From NCBI GenBank assembly GCA_040437565.1, contig JBDOQK010000009.1, positions 434,001 to 498,000 of the forward strand: a stretch of 64,000 nucleotides of DNA, given 5' to 3'. A model generated the notes under the pieces. The model was not told where the DNA came from and did not search any database. It was given only the letters and a program-made list of their open reading frames with translations. This DNA is from Albugo candida (Eukaryota; Oomycota; Peronosporomycetes; Albuginales). Every line of letters starts with the position of its first letter. Position 1 is the stretch's first letter. The position numbers and the translations under genes were made by a program. Shown one piece after another: positions 10,160-23,880 of this stretch.

Positions 10160-13100
10160 ATGGAGGATGAACCAACCTTACCTTACAATCGCCCCTTGCT
10201 GTGTATAAAAGAGCTTTCATTGAATAAGACACAACGAAATCGTAAAGTTACATTCACATGTGTGCACGCATCTCATAAATTCGTTGTCTGTGGGTCTGTA
10301 TGCAATGTCTTCTTACGTGTTTGCACAGCACCTCACATCTTTAATGTGCAGTGCAAATAATGGAAATATTTTCGTATACGCTCGTTCGTCTCCATTTGTA
10401 TCGACACACGCTCCGACGTTGTCGGCAGAGTTCTCTTCCTCTCGTTTTTATATCGTTAAAGTGATCTCTGAACTCATAAATGATCCCATTTCGTGCATTT
10501 CGATCTCTCCGTGCGAAAAAAATCTCATTGTTGGAACTTCTCGCGGGACGTTATATGGACTGCAGCTAACCGATCACCAGAAAATCGGTGAAAAAGTGGC
10601 ATTTACGCATGATTTCCATGCGGGCGCTCCAATTAGTTGTATTATTTGGGACGAACTGCGAAATCGATTATTTTCAGCATCCGACAAGGGCAACGTATGT
10701 CAAACGACAGTGCGTGAAGGCCTGACAGCGTATTTTGGAGCAACACAAACAGAATTGCTGGTCGATGAAGATAGTGCAATTGTGCAAGTCCGTATTCTCT
10801 GCGCATTTCTATCTCTTTTCGACAAATCTCAACCTGTTAATCGATCAGCTTGAATTTTGCAGAGCGAATTCCATAGAATTTTTATTGGTTTCATCGCTTC
10901 GTCGATCGTTAGTACTGAATCTTGACGCAATGGAAGGGAATGCTGTGCAGGTGCAAGTGCTATTATCGCTATATCGTCTCGTAAAAGCAGATCGTCTCAA
11001 TTTTAATCTGATTTTAGATTGGTACAAAACCTCGCAATGGGAACTTTGGCGGATGCTTCACAAAAGACAGTAAAGACGCTACCAATCCCACAAAAGTAAA
11101 CGTCTTATGTGCACGTCCCGGTCGTCGAATTTGGATCGGCAATCCCATTAGCGGTAAAGTAGCAGCCACTCTCAAGTTCCCAAAATGCGAGACTTCATCC
11201 TGCTTCATCGGTCATTCGATATCGGAGACAAACAGTTGAGTACCTTGCGCTGATTAGCTGTGAAAAGAAGTCACATACTTTGGATTATGTGTTGCGACAG
11301 GCAGCAATGCAAAGGATGTTGCTATAAGAAATGTAGCGCGATTTCAATTCGATCAAGATCATACAACGGAATCAAACGCTATTCAGAACCTTCCATTACT
11401 TATTAGCTGGCAGCTCGGCTTCGAATCGCTTCTGTTTCTAGATCCAAATAATGAGAAAATTGTGGAACGCCATGTCGATCTTGGGATTATACATGATTTA
11501 AAGGTATAGTTTTCAGCTCGCAGTGTCGGTATCACACTCCAATTGTCAATGTGATATGTCCTTTAGATTATCGATGCATCAACGCTAATTGTTCTTCACG
11601 GAAAGAAGCGGAAGATTTCGTACATCAGTGCATGTTCTGCGAGTCAGTTTCTCGATAAGTATGCAGCAGGAGACACATCCAAAGCCATAAGCCTTGCGAT
11701 CGATTACGGGATCGTCGATTTAAAAGTACTGAAAGAACTGAGAAAAACGATGATGAACGAAATTGAACGTATGGAACTCGAAAACGCTGAAAATCCATTT
11801 GAACTGCATACAACGGCTTTGGATGCACTGATTAGCAGTGTTGAACAGAACGAAGCCATTTTCAATCGTTTCGATACAATCGTGTCTGATGCAGTCACAG
11901 AGAAGACACCAAAGCATTTGGGGACTCTATCAAGCAAACATGTTTCTGTTTTGGAAGCAGCAGACTCGAGAAATTTCCAATTACCTTCAGCCTCATTTTC
12001 GTATGCTGAGTATATTCCGACGATCGGCAGCTCTCAACTCGTCGATGAGGTGGAAAATATCAATGATCTGGCGATCGAAAGCTTTGTTATCCAGCAAGAT
12101 GACCGTGATGTATGGCTTAGAGAACTCGCAAAGTCGCTTCCTGAAGGCTGTAAGATGGATGAAAACACTTCATCTTCTCAAGGCTGGAAAGACACGATGA
12201 ACTCGATAGTGGCAGCCAAGGCAATTACATCACTTTTTCCCAATCCTCTACTTCTCACCAGCTTTAGTGACTCGCACTCGCACTCTGATCAGAGAACGCT
12301 TGATTTCGCGGATGAAATCGGGTACACGATCACAGAAGACACCTTGGACGTATCACTTGGGTATACAGCACCTTATGTCGCTCATCAAGCAATGCTGAGA
12401 TTGGCTTTGTTGAATGCGTATCGCTTCCGGCAGAGTCCGGAAAGTGACGTGATCATTGAGGCTATAGCTTCCTTTATTTGGAGTTCAAGGTTGAAATTTG
12501 AGTCGAGAATAGCGATACATGATCACTTTATATTACCACAAACTGTAGCTGATGATTTCACCAAGGACGCTGCGGATGAGTCGATACAAAAGCAAGGTAT
12601 ATTGAGGCAGATCGAAGGTATATCCACAGAAAAGAATGGGAAGAAAAGTGACCGAGTTTTGGATATATCTCGACCAAATCAACGCAAAGGGATGATTACC
12701 ACGTCACCAAACTCTATGCATTTTAAGCAGCGTCTGATACAAAATCGTTTCGGTGCTGCTTCGACGTGCGATATCCAGAGAAGATGTCTAATTGGTGGTC
12801 GTATGGCCACTTCGTACCAACTCGAAAGTGTTTTATCGCGAGGAATCGATGAACTCTATGCAGAACTTGTTGCAGCAGCCTCATCCGCAAAGTCGAACGT
12901 TTCCGTGTCCATTCGAATTTGGCCTGCGTCCGGTATCACTCGTGTATGCGCTTGTCTGACCAATTTGTATCTCCATGAAGGTGATTTTGACCAGGTCAAT
13001 CGTGTTATCGAGGTAAGTGCTCAATAATGTGACTTGGAGCTCTACAAACCGATTGTGTAGGCGTGGCTTACTTGTTTTATTCCCCAATCGAAATCTGCTG

Positions 13101-15012
13101 AGAAGGATGAACCAAAAAGCAATGACCAGACGAATCAAGTGATTAGAAGCGATTGGAATCGTGGTAAAGCTCTGGTTGACGGTGATGGCTTGCCTTTAGC
13201 TCGCAGTGATTGGGATTTGGTCCGAATTCTCGTCACAACTTATTTTGTTTCAAAGACTGTGGGAACCTCATTACGTATTCATCCGACAAAAGGGAACGTA
13301 ACGCAAACAATTTCTGAAAGTTGGGATCGTGTTTTCACAGTGGAAATGGGACTCCGACTTCGATTCGATTGCGAGCGCGTTTCTACTGACTCAGCTCCTC
13401 GCAACGATAAGGAATGGACCATTGACGAGACATGGAAATTTGTCACTAGATATGGGACGTATTTGTATCCTGAAATCGCAGCCGAAATCTGTATCAGAAG
13501 AGGTTTCTCGCAAGTTCTCGATATGATCCTTGATCAAGTGGTATCGAGTTCCACAATGTCTGATACATGCGACAATATAATCAATTGGATAGCCGACAAT
13601 CAGATCGAACAGAGCCTTGACTTGCTGGAGGCTTCCAATTCAATATGTTTGGTACTGCACGTACTGGATTTGCTGTACAAAATGGCACCCAAAGAAGCCA
13701 TCGATCTTAGTGTGCGCAAATACCCCATCCTACAGCCTTGGAATGTACAGCGGTGTTTGTTTGGCACTTGTGTCGACTTTACGTTATCGACAGTAAAAGC
13801 AGAGTATCATACGCGAGCTCTCACCTACTTGGAATATCTCATCCACTTACTTAGTGAGAAGCGAGAAAATGCTGGCAAGGAGCCTCAGATACTGAATCAG
13901 TGTATCAGCTTATGGTATGCCGATACCAATGTCACCGATAGGATCGTCTTTGAGCGTTGTCAAATGAGTCGAGCGGAATGGTTGCAGAAGATCTTCTACG
14001 TCCCCTCTGTCAGCCTTCAGTTCGATCATACGGAATGCTGGAAAGTTTTCGAGACGCATTGTGAGATGGATGGAATGTTGATGCTTGTATTACGATCTCT
14101 TTCGTCGCGTTCAAACGCCGAAAAAGGCATCAGTGAGTTGAAGCAGCTAATGGATCATTTACTGGAGGAGAACAATTCGGATCATCGACTTTCCAAGCTG
14201 ATCAGACGTCTTGGTCAATATGTGGACGACAAACAAGTCGTGACTCAGGCAATCGACTTGATCGCAACGCACATCGTCAAACGCCACAAAAGTAAGCCGC
14301 CAGCGCACTCATCGAAACTGATCGTTTTGACCTTACTGACGATACTTGAAACATTTGGTGTCCAAGTCGGCTTTAAGTACTTTCATTGTCATCCGAAAAT
14401 GTTCCGACTCGTGTCATACGCTGATCACAAATTGGTTATTGAGTGGTTTCTTCTGTACGAACAAGAAATGAATGTTCAGTACCAAATGCTTGAAGTTGTA
14501 GATGCTCATGCATGGCGTCCCAAAGACATTACAGGTACAGCTTGTCCATCTATCGCGTTACCACCACATCTCGCCGCCATTTTCGATATGGAACGAGGAG
14601 TTATACAAACTTCAGACTACCTCAAGTTGTACCAAAAATGGAGACAAAACATTCAAAAGTGTGATTCCAGACAAGAAGCGGTTCAATTCTATGAGGACGA
14701 TGATGATGACTGCCTCGCGTCAGTTGATCAGTTGGATGGAGGGCTCCAGCGGCTTTACGATACTCGAAATGGCGATTGGGGTGGAGAATTACAGCTTCAT
14801 GATTCGGTATGTGCCATGTGCGATCTCCCGATTGTGCTTATCGCGGAAGGTAATACATCACTATGATCGCTATGCCAAATGTTGACTCTTCTCTTACAGA
14901 GGATTATTGCAATGTGGAGATATATTTGCTACCATGCGGACATGCATTCCACGCTTCGTGTCTGCTCGATACCTCGTGTTCCATATGCATGGAAGCGGCA
15001 TTTATGTTCTGA
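10160..15012 (+). CDS. VPS8: VPS8-like CORVET subunit with WD40 N-terminus and C-terminal RING
   Basis: Eight exons are proposed: 10160-10293, 10352-10787, 10849-10950, 11018-11210, 11268-11503, 11567-13012, 13061-14849 and 14900-15012. The introns are 48-67 bp; total 4449 bases, 1482 residues, close to the length of animal VPS8. The N-terminal part reads as a beta-propeller (GANNGNIFVYAR, ISCISISPCEKNLIVGTSRG, ARPGRRIWIGN). The middle contains LLISWQLGF and is alpha-helical, as in coat-like tethering proteins. The last two exons join into a RING-type finger: CAMC, then LLPCGHAFHASCL and CSICMEA. VPS8 is the CORVET-specific subunit that binds Rab5 on early endosomes. The intron at 11211-11267 is the least certain: the donor is good but the acceptor was chosen to keep frame. 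The gene is convergent with SEH1, with 241 bp between the two stops. Confidence 0.88.
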
Positions 15013-15253
15013 GCTTTTGACCATATATGCTTCATCGTTCCGTTGAGATCGAGGAATCCGTGACAAAATCAAAAAGGTGTGCCATCTTTCTCTGACGTTG
15101 TTGAGGCTCAATGGAGCCAACGTATCGGTACGAAGACACCAAATGAATGACGGGAATTGGAAGGAGACATACACTGATGCTCGTAATAGACGTCTGCTTT
15201 GATATTCTATAGAGAATTACAGCAATGAGCAAATGCCAAAGCTGATAGCTACA

Positions 15254-16493
15254 TCAGATATTATTATCATGCGGGGTTGGCTGTGACGGAAATGGTTCCA
15301 AGTCTCCAGCAATCGTGCTAACACATATCCAATTTCCATCACAATCACAATCACATTTCCACATGTGCACGGTGCCATCATCACCAGATGAAGCCAACAT
15401 TGTACCTGTGACATTCCATTCCACACGCCACACTTCGGCGTCATGGTGATGCTTACTGGCGACCAATTTGACTATACATCGTGGTAGCTGACTATTCCCA
15501 CCAGCAGTATTGACCGCAGATGTGCTCAGTGTCCCTGTGGAAGTATTTGTGACGTCCCCCAATGTACCGTCTTGCTTAAATCGAAGCTCCCATATGCGCA
15601 CAACTCGATCTTTACTTGCCGTTGCCACCAAATGAAAGGATCGGCCCATGTTTGGTGCCCAGCATACGTCATGTATGGCGTCATTGTGCCCTTGAAGCTC
15701 CACTACTGCTTGCCAACGACGAAATGCGTTACTGTATCCCCACACTTTGACCACGTTACTATTACCACCCACGACGATAGTTGGCGGATCGATTCGAGAC
15801 TGATTCCACGAGATACAAATTGCTCCATCGCGATCAGCCAGAAATTCCTCTTGGAGCGGCCAGTGAGATAAATTGACAACATCAATCGCTTCATACATTC
15901 GTACAAAGCCGTCACCGGATGCTGTCGCCTAAACAAAATATCTGTGAGTACGAATGAAATGAGCTGTCAGAGGAAAGTACTAATCGAAGGCCCAAATGGC
16001 GAGGCGCAAACTTGACGTCATGAACAGATTCTCTTGAGTCTACCAATTGGGCTTGATTTCTCCAGCTTTCTCGAACGCTGGTAGCATTATACGATCCACT
16101 TGACGCCACACAAGACGCGAAAGCATTCTCCGGTAATGCGCTTCTCACATTGGCCGCTGGGTCCAATGAGGGAGCTTGTGCTTCTGCCTGGCGATGATAC
16201 AGGACACCTTGATCCTCCCAGATCGAAACTGTCCGATCAAAGGAACAGGATGCAATGATTTGACCGAATTCCGGGTGCGCCCACGTGACTTTCCAGACAC
16301 TCGCTTGATGCGCGCTCCATTCAGACTCCAATACCCATTCAGAATCATCATAAGTATCGTCTTTGCATCGTTTTGATCCAAGTGTCCAAATCTTTATTTT
16401 ACGGTCGGAAGAACAGGTTGCTAATCGTTTACCGTATAAATCAAAGCTCATATCGTGAATGAAATCGTTGTGATGAGATTGAAAACGGCGCAT
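15254..16493 (-). CDS. SEH1: SEH1-like nucleoporin / SEA-GATOR subunit, WD40 propeller
   Basis: Two exons on the minus strand, 16493-15981 and 15928-15254, are separated by a 52-bp intron (15929-15980) and encode 395 residues. The start at 16493 gives MRRFQSHHNDFIHDMSFD, which aligns with the beginning of known SEH1 proteins; an upstream in-frame extension exists but is not SEH1-like. Diagnostic stretches are YGKRLATCSSDRKIKIW, VWKVTWAHPEFGQ, CSFDRTVSIWE, VHDVKFAPRHLGL, NLSHWPLQEE, and near the C-terminus VWRVEWNVTGTMLASSGDDG. SEH1 is a six-bladed propeller shared by the Y-shaped (Nup84/107) nuclear pore complex and the SEA/GATOR2 complex on lysosomes or vacuoles. All blades appear present. 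SEC13 is the nearest alternative but lacks these phrases. Confidence 0.93.
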
Positions 16494-16673
16494 GATTTTC
16501 TGTAGAACGATAATTAGAGCAATGCGGCATTGGCAAGTCACGGGATTTATTCGTACCATTGTGTGAGTTGGATGCTGTTTTATTACTTGTGTGGAATTAG
16601 TGGACTGGCAATATATGTGTAGTAACAACGGTACGATGATATCATATCATTTAATACGATGAGATGCAAATCT

Positions 16674-19419
16674 TAATTCCGTGTGAGCGATTAAAAGAGG
16701 ATAGCGCTTGATTAGCGGACAGATCGATCGTAATAGAATGTGTAGTCAGAGCGTGCTCGCGGCGCTTTGTTTATTTTGAAATGCTTATGATTACAATAGA
16801 GTTGCATCGATGTGTATCATCTGGATCCTCGTATTTCCAGGCCGAGGTCGATGTTCGTCCCGCAAGGGATAGAATAAGAGTATTGGGGAGCAAGGGAGGA
16901 GTTATGTACGGCGTCGGCGATGGAGTCATATCTATAGAGGCTGTGATTCTACTAAATGCAGTGTATCATTGCTGTAAGTATAGGTGGTCATCGATACGGA
17001 TTCCGTGATAATATACTAAGCGCATATGTCCGTGCAGTTAAGAAAGAAATTTAATGAAAGCGAGGCAATCGTACATTTCAATCTAATTCAATCTGGGGTG
17101 CATACTAACTTTATCTCAGACAAAAAATGCAATAAAAGGGACGAGCCCTGTTACCAGCATTCTGGTCTTACTGACATGTTCGCTACAATGATTCAACACT
17201 TTGTACCGGCATAATGTCCTACCAGCGACGCCCTTGTTGTTTATTACGCGATAAACATCAAGTTGATTCTTCAGATTATGCTCCTTTCGGCTTCAAAAAA
17301 ATCGTCGAGCGTGATCACTAGTGCCTCCTTACGAGACTAGGGCGATAAAACGTTTCCTCCTATTATTTTCGGAATGTCTGGCGCTTCCCTCATTGTACGA
17401 ATCACTGACTGCGTGATGCTATGTCAGTTCATATGCTTTGTACCGCGCGTGAGTAATATCATCGCAGGATGTCGCGTGGACTTGACAATATGGAGACAGG
17501 AATAGCTGTCACCTTTTGTGTCTTAATCATTTTATTCGATGATGTAACAGCGCTTCATAAACTATGAGCTTTTCCTTTCTTATATCTCTTCCATGCGGCT
17601 TACACATTCAAAGCGGCGGTAGAAATTGGACTCACATATAATTGTCTTTGTTAGTGTATATACTGAGTATGAGATCTCGAAGAATATTGGCACTCCTGAG
17701 CTAGATCTACCCTTTTACCGTATGACTGCTGGTAGATAGTATACATTCGCAGCATGCAACGCAATATCAAGTGATACAATCCGCAGATGTTGTTTGCGGG
17801 ACCCTGAAACAAGCTTATTGATTTGCGTTTTGATTCATTGCGCATCACGTGCCGGGCGTCTTACATATCGCGATCATCAGTAGGCGTTTTACATAGATGA
17901 ATATCATAGCTTGGATGCTATTTGCGCACGTAATTGCAATACAAAGGGAAGCGACGATTTTTACTCATATTCTCGTACTTTTAAAACGTTAGCATTNNNN
18001 NNNNNNNNNNNNNNNNNNNNNNNNNNNNNNNNNNNNNNNNNNNNNNNNNNNNNNNNNNNNNNNNNNNNNNNNNNNNNNNNNNNNNNNNNNNNNNNNTAAT
18101 TCCGTGTGAGCGATTAAAAGAGGATAGCGCTTGATTAGCGGACAGATCGATCGTAATAGAATGTGTAGTCAGAGCGTGCTCGCGGCGCTTTGTTTATTTT
18201 GAAATGCTTATGATTACAATAGAGTTGCATCGATGTGTATCATCTGGATCCTCGTATTTCCAGGCCGAGGTCGATGTTCGTCCCGCAAGGGATAGAATAA
18301 GAGTATTGGGGAGCAAGGGAGGAGTTATGTACGGCGTCGGCGATGGAGTCATATCTATAGAGGCTGTGATTCTACTAAATGCAGTGTATCATTGCTGTAA
18401 GTATAGGTGGTCATCGATACGGATTCCGTGATAATATACTAAGCGCATATGTCCGTGCAGTTAAGAAAGAAATTTAATGAAAGCGAGGCAATCGTACATT
18501 TCAATCTAATTCAATCTGGGGTGCATACTAACTTTATCTCAGACAAAAAATGCAATAAAAGGGACGAGCCCTGTTACCAGCATTCTGGTCTTACTGACAT
18601 GTTCGCTACAATGATTCAACACTTTGTACCGGCATAATGTCCTACCAGCGACGCCCTTGTTGTTTATTACGCGATAAACATCAAGTTGATTCTTCAGATT
18701 ATGCTCCTTTCGGCTTCAAAAAAATCGTCGAGCGTGATCACTAGTGCCTCCTTACGAGACTAGGGCGATAAAACGTTTCCTCCTATTATTTTCGGAATGT
18801 CTGGCGCTTCCCTCATTGTACGAATCACTGACTGCGTGATGCTATGTCAGTTCATATGCTTTGTACCGCGCGTGAGTAATATCATCGCAGGATGTCGCGT
18901 GGACTTGACAATATGGAGACAGGAATAGCTGTCACCTTTTGTGTCTTAATCATTTTATTCGATGATGTAACAGCGCTTCATAAACTATGAGCTTTTCCTT
19001 TCTTATATCTCTTCCATGCGGCTTACACATTCAAAGCGGCGGTAGAAATTGGACTCACATATAATTGTCTTTGTTAGTGTATATACTGAGTATGAGATCT
19101 CGAAGAATATTGGCACTCCTGAGCTAGATCTACCCTTTTACCGTATGACTGCTGGTAGATAGTATACATTCGCAGCATGCAACGCAATATCAAGTGATAC
19201 AATCCGCAGATGTTGTTTGCGGGACCCTGAAACAAGCTTATTGATTTGCGTTTTGATTCATTGCGCATCACGTGCCGGGCGTCTTACATATCGCGATCAT
19301 CAGTAGGCGTTTTACATAGATGAATATCATAGCTTGGATGCTATTTGCGCACGTAATTGCAATACAAAGGGAAGCGACGATTTTTACTCATATTCTCGTA
19401 CTTTTAAAACGTTAGCATT
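16674..19419. repeat. 1323-bp direct duplication flanking a gap (assembly overlap)
   Basis: Bases 16674-17996 recur base for base, as far as I can read, at 18097-19419 around the Ns at 17997-18096. This is the longest such overlap in the window. The left copy starts close upstream of SEH1. Identity over 1.3 kb with ends abutting the gap argues for one genomic copy. Confidence 0.92.
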
Positions 19420-20671
19420 CTCGTGAGAGTAATGCTGGCTCACATAAAGATGTCAACTCTAACAATATGATAGAATCTCTTGTTACCGGTTCTTCGCGAC
19501 ATTTTACGAGTTTGTCCATTTAAAGCTCATCTAGGTGCGCATTAGCCACTCAGTTTGTTCGCCGGTATCGCGCAAGGACAATTTAAATATTGGATTAGTT
19601 CTAGAGGTATGATTTATACTACAAGCTCGAGTTTAAAAATCACGAATTCCGTTTACTTCATATCTGACTTTGTATGAAAGTATGCATAGCGCGAACAATC
19701 CACAACTTGCGCAAAATTGGCGCTAAGTTAGCGATGCTCTATAAGAAAGTAAAAACAGAGTTTGGCTGATGTATACGTAATAACGTGTGATCTTGCCCCT
19801 TGATAGTATCCGCACAAAGTTGAGTTATAACTTCTCCAAAGCCTTTTACTGCTAACAAATGTTCTCTAATCGAGTCGCGGCTCTATTTAAAGAGGCCATA
19901 TCATGGCATGTTGCAAATGAGTGTTCATATATAAGAAGCTCTTACAATTTTTCCTCCAAGTTCTTTCTCGATAAAACCACTCAAAGCGCAACGTAAATGT
20001 TTCGTTGGTACGTATAGACGTGATCATCTCTACAAGAAAAGAAGCAGCCGAAAGCGTGAGGTTCTTATCGGATAAGATTGCGGACTACAGTGTTTGATCC
20101 ACGACGTGATGTTGACGTATCACAAATGCTATGTGGATGCTTTCATCTGCTTGTTTTGATAGTATTTTCACTGATAAAAACCCTCCGATTGGCGGCCTAT
20201 TGAATGTGAAGAAAGTACTACAGGGTTCTTGAGTTTCATTTCTGCAAGAGCCTATTAGATATGCTCGCAAATTATCCAACTACACACACGATACTTGAAG
20301 GGGAAAAACCTTAATATCCTTTGTCCTCTATAAAAGAAATGCTGTTGGCAGGTGAGCGATGATGGTCGACCTATTCTTTCAATTTGTGCGCTACGCAATC
20401 CTATCGTCATGACCTGATTGACTCCCATCACTTGCAGGATTTCGGCGATGTCCTGATTAGGATAGAAGGGAAAGTGTCATATACTGTGCACATTCTACAC
20501 AAACTGATTCACAATTGCTGCAATTTCTTCTCGTGCTTTGTACATTTGGTCATGTCGCCCATATCCTACTATTACTCCCGTGATGCTTTTGGCCCAGAAT
20601 CTTCGCATTACTAATATAGTCCTCAGGAGCTTCACAATTCTATCAAAGTAGGAATACATATATCGTTCACG

Positions 20672-20903
20672 TTCTATCCATACTGGTCCACACTTGTTGT
20701 AGAACAGACAGTATCCTCAGTGACGGTATTTTTCTCANNNNNNNNNNNNNNNNNNNNNNNNNNNNNNNNNNNNNNNNNNNNNNNNNNNNNNNNNNNNNNN
20801 NNNNNNNNNNNNNNNNNNNNNNNNNNNNNNNNNNNNNTTCTATCCATACTGGTCCACACTTGTTGTAGAACAGACAGTATCCTCAGTGACGGTATTTTTC
20901 TCA
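20672..20903. repeat. 66-bp duplication flanking a gap
   Basis: Bases 20672-20737 recur as 20838-20903 around the Ns at 20738-20837. It has exactly the same length as the overlap at 22400-22631, which suggests an assembler parameter, not biology. Confidence 0.9.
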
Positions 20904-22399
20904 TCATCGACAAACTTTCCAATTTGCATTGCATTCAGAGACAAGCCATGGTAATGCGCAATTTCGTTCCGTAGCGGAGTTTCGGAGCCTTCGAAACTAA
21001 GTTTTGACAAAAGTAGGATCATAATCACAAATTCTTTGTAGGGGTACCAGTGTTTGGTCGTTTAGTCTAGGCTACAACGTGGTCCACTCTTGATCGATTG
21101 CGACACATCCTCATCCGATATGCCAGGTCTTATTTTCTTTTCACAAACACAACTTTCAGGCTTGTAGGTATGTTCATATGGTGTTCTCATTCCCAATAAC
21201 ATATGTTATGTGGGTGCGAGAACGCTTGCTGTAAATACAAGCGGTAGCCTACCGACAATAATTCCCTTACTTTGGCCTTTCCAGCGAAGCAACTAGAATA
21301 TACGCTATGTTGTACTCATTAATTCGACTAGCATTCCTACACAATCTAGCTCATGCACGTGCCGTGCAAGAAGGATCATGATTCCTCTGCCTATCGCGAC
21401 TATTGTAACGACCCATACTGCCAGCATTCCATCTAATTGGAAGGCTTCGAGGTCTATTATAGACCTATTATAGTATAGCAAAAATGTGGCGTTCGACGTC
21501 ATTGATCTCTCTAACGCTCAACACAACACGCAATACCAGCCACCATAATCTTAGTGCATATCGCCTGCATGCAAGAAACAGATCTACCAATGCGTAGGAG
21601 CATATCAAACCGAAGTTGGTGAGAGATTATCGCTACCGTAGTTCCAAGCACTCTGCTTGATTTACTGCGTCATAGCACCAGCATCCTGATTGGAATCCAT
21701 CTCTTCTGCTTAAATATGACTTCAAAAACGAATGCATAACACTAGAATGCGGTGCAGTCTCGAGTCATTAGTAACACAAAACGTCCACAGAAGGATGCTT
21801 CTTTGACAGGAGACACTTATTTACACGATATTATCTCGGTAACAGCACCACTCACTCGTATAATATATCATCAGACTTCGGGTGGAAACGTTTATCCGCT
21901 GGAGTTGCACAACTTGCTAACGAGATATCCATCGCAATAAATGGAAGCCTTAGGCTAATGGAAGCTCTCAAATGTATAGAAACAGAAACGAAAATCAAGG
22001 TAAACTATTATAAGCGCTGAATGGATAGCTTTAAATGAGTTGATACTTAATACGGTGCGCCGATATGATCGAGCGTCATGTCAAACGAGCTTTGAAATAG
22101 GTAACTTCACATTGTTTTGGTGCACAAAGTTGTAATTGTAAATGGAGTTGGGAACTGACTCTTATGATATTGGCAGAAGCAACTGAAGTCAATATTTGAG
22201 CGAGAGAAAAGCTAATTTTTTTTGCCGAAAACAGCGAAGAAAAATTACGAAAAAGAAGAACTTAAAAGTGTAATCACAACGGAGCGTCACTAGATAATAA
22301 AAAAGCCGAAGTAGTGCCAATCTAATGTCTTGAATGATTCGTGTATCTATGAAGCCCTTAGTCATCAGGCTGAATATTATCTCATCATCTCGTCATCTC

Positions 22400-22631
22400 G
22401 TCGTACATTCAAATGAAGTCGAATGACAAATACATAGAGCTTCTTCGTCGCCTTATCTTTGTGAGNNNNNNNNNNNNNNNNNNNNNNNNNNNNNNNNNNN
22501 NNNNNNNNNNNNNNNNNNNNNNNNNNNNNNNNNNNNNNNNNNNNNNNNNNNNNNNNNNNNNNNNNGTCGTACATTCAAATGAAGTCGAATGACAAATACA
22601 TAGAGCTTCTTCGTCGCCTTATCTTTGTGAG
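22400..22631. repeat. 66-bp duplication flanking a gap
   Basis: Bases 22400-22465 recur as 22566-22631 around the Ns at 22466-22565. The copies look identical and end exactly at the gap. Confidence 0.9.
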
Positions 22632-23005
22632 AATTAGAATCCGCGCAAAAGAAGCGGCTTCCAACGGTAGGAACGGATCGAAGCGGCTCTGCAATTATCC
22701 AAAGAGGTCATTTTTTTTATAAATGCAAATCTGCTGATTGACTCTCGCCAACCTTTGCACTGTGAAGATTCGGAAGTTCTTCGAAATCGACAAAGACGAT
22801 GAATTCATCCACGAAATATTCACAGGAATTTCGTCTCACATGCGTGACATCTATTACAGAACTAAAACAAAGATTTCAAGATTCAGAGCAGCCGGTCGCG
22901 GGCTGTATTGGTCAACGAAGGAAGCGGTATAGCTGGCCGACTATTCTGCATGGCATTTTAGTACCTTCTCATTTCTCTTTCCGGACCAATAATGAAGAGT
23001 TGCTC

Positions 23006-23847
23006 AGGCCATTTATTTTCTAGCCGATTACGAGAAAGAATCGGCGGTTGGATAGAGACGTAAACGAGCTTAAACAACTACGGGGTCCCAGCACAAGTCT
23101 GGCAGTACAAAATTGCATAAGGTGTATAAAAAATGACGTCAATTCTTGTTTTGAAAAACAGAGATTGTATGGAAGTCGGTTATGCACTTGAGCGCACGGA
23201 CCCCTGTCGGAGGTCGATAATTCGATCCCCGGCAGTGTGGGCAGCGGTTTGAGTCCACCTAAGCAATAAGCTTGGAAAATATATGCCTCTCTAGGTTTGA
23301 ATTCAGACTCAAGTGATATTCACACGGTCAGGGGCTCATGATAGGATAAGGAAGGTAGTCAAAGAACCAGATAAACNNNNNNNNNNNNNNNNNNNNNNNN
23401 NNNNNNNNNNNNNNNNNNNNNNNNNNNNNNNNNNNNNNNNNNNNNNNNNNNNNNNNNNNNNNNNNNNNNNNNNNNNAGGCCATTTATTTTCTAGCCGATT
23501 ACGAGAAAGAATCGGCGGTTGGATAGAGACGTAAACGAGCTTAAACAACTACGGGGTCCCAGCACAAGTCTGGCAGTACAAAATTGCATAAGGTGTATAA
23601 AAAATGACGTCAATTCTTGTTTTGAAAAACAGAGATTGTATGGAAGTCGGTTATGCACTTGAGCGCACGGACCCCTGTCGGAGGTCGATAATTCGATCCC
23701 CGGCAGTGTGGGCAGCGGTTTGAGTCCACCTAAGCAATAAGCTTGGAAAATATATGCCTCTCTAGGTTTGAATTCAGACTCAAGTGATATTCACACGGTC
23801 AGGGGCTCATGATAGGATAAGGAAGGTAGTCAAAGAACCAGATAAAC
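23006..23847. repeat. 371-bp duplication flanking a gap; contains the SINE
   Basis: Bases 23006-23376 recur as 23477-23847 around the Ns at 23377-23476. Because the duplicated block contains most of a SINE, the two SINE copies near 23.2 and 23.7 kb are probably one insertion. Confidence 0.9.
23171..23376 (+). mobile_element. tRNA-derived SINE, cut by a gap (probably the same insertion as 23642-23880)
   Basis: This matches the SINE at 54343-54563 from 'gtcggttatgcacttgagcg' onward and includes the B-box-like 'attcgatcccc'. The 3' end is lost in the gap. The A-box region is more decayed than in the 54-kb copy. Confidence 0.75.
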
Positions 23848-23880
23848 AGTGCAATGAAATCCTTGACAAAGTAAAAAAAA
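23642..23880 (+). mobile_element. tRNA-derived SINE with A-rich 3' end
   Basis: This is about 240 bp. The 5' part is tRNA-like: a degenerate A box in 'aagtcggttatgcactt' and a B box 'aattcgatcccc' at about 23689-23700. The body matches the 54-kb copy closely through 'ggtcaggggctcatgata' and 'aaccagataaacagt'. It then runs 'caaagtaaaaaaaa' to about 23880, which looks like the A-rich tail expected of a SINE moved by LINE machinery. No clear target duplication was found. Confidence 0.8.

Larger units (their letters stand above)
16494..22700. other. gene-poor region, nothing recognised
   Basis: No conserved protein, transposon domain or RNA gene is visible in this 6.2-kb stretch. Its only structure is three gap-flanking duplications, listed separately. 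Short frames such as 16781-17008 appear twice only because their locus lies inside the 1323-bp assembly duplication. It could be decayed repeat or plain intergenic DNA. Confidence 0.5.

Noticed and set aside
10160-16493. A functional link between VPS8 and SEH1 because they are adjacent
   Set aside because: Eukaryotic neighbours are seldom co-functional; both are propeller proteins of coat-related complexes, but adjacency alone does not support a link.
16674-19419. Tandemly duplicated genes (identical open frames at 16781/18204, 17026/18449 and 17651/19074)
   Set aside because: The frames repeat only because the whole 1323-bp block is duplicated exactly around a gap; they have no motifs and are not evidence of a gene family.
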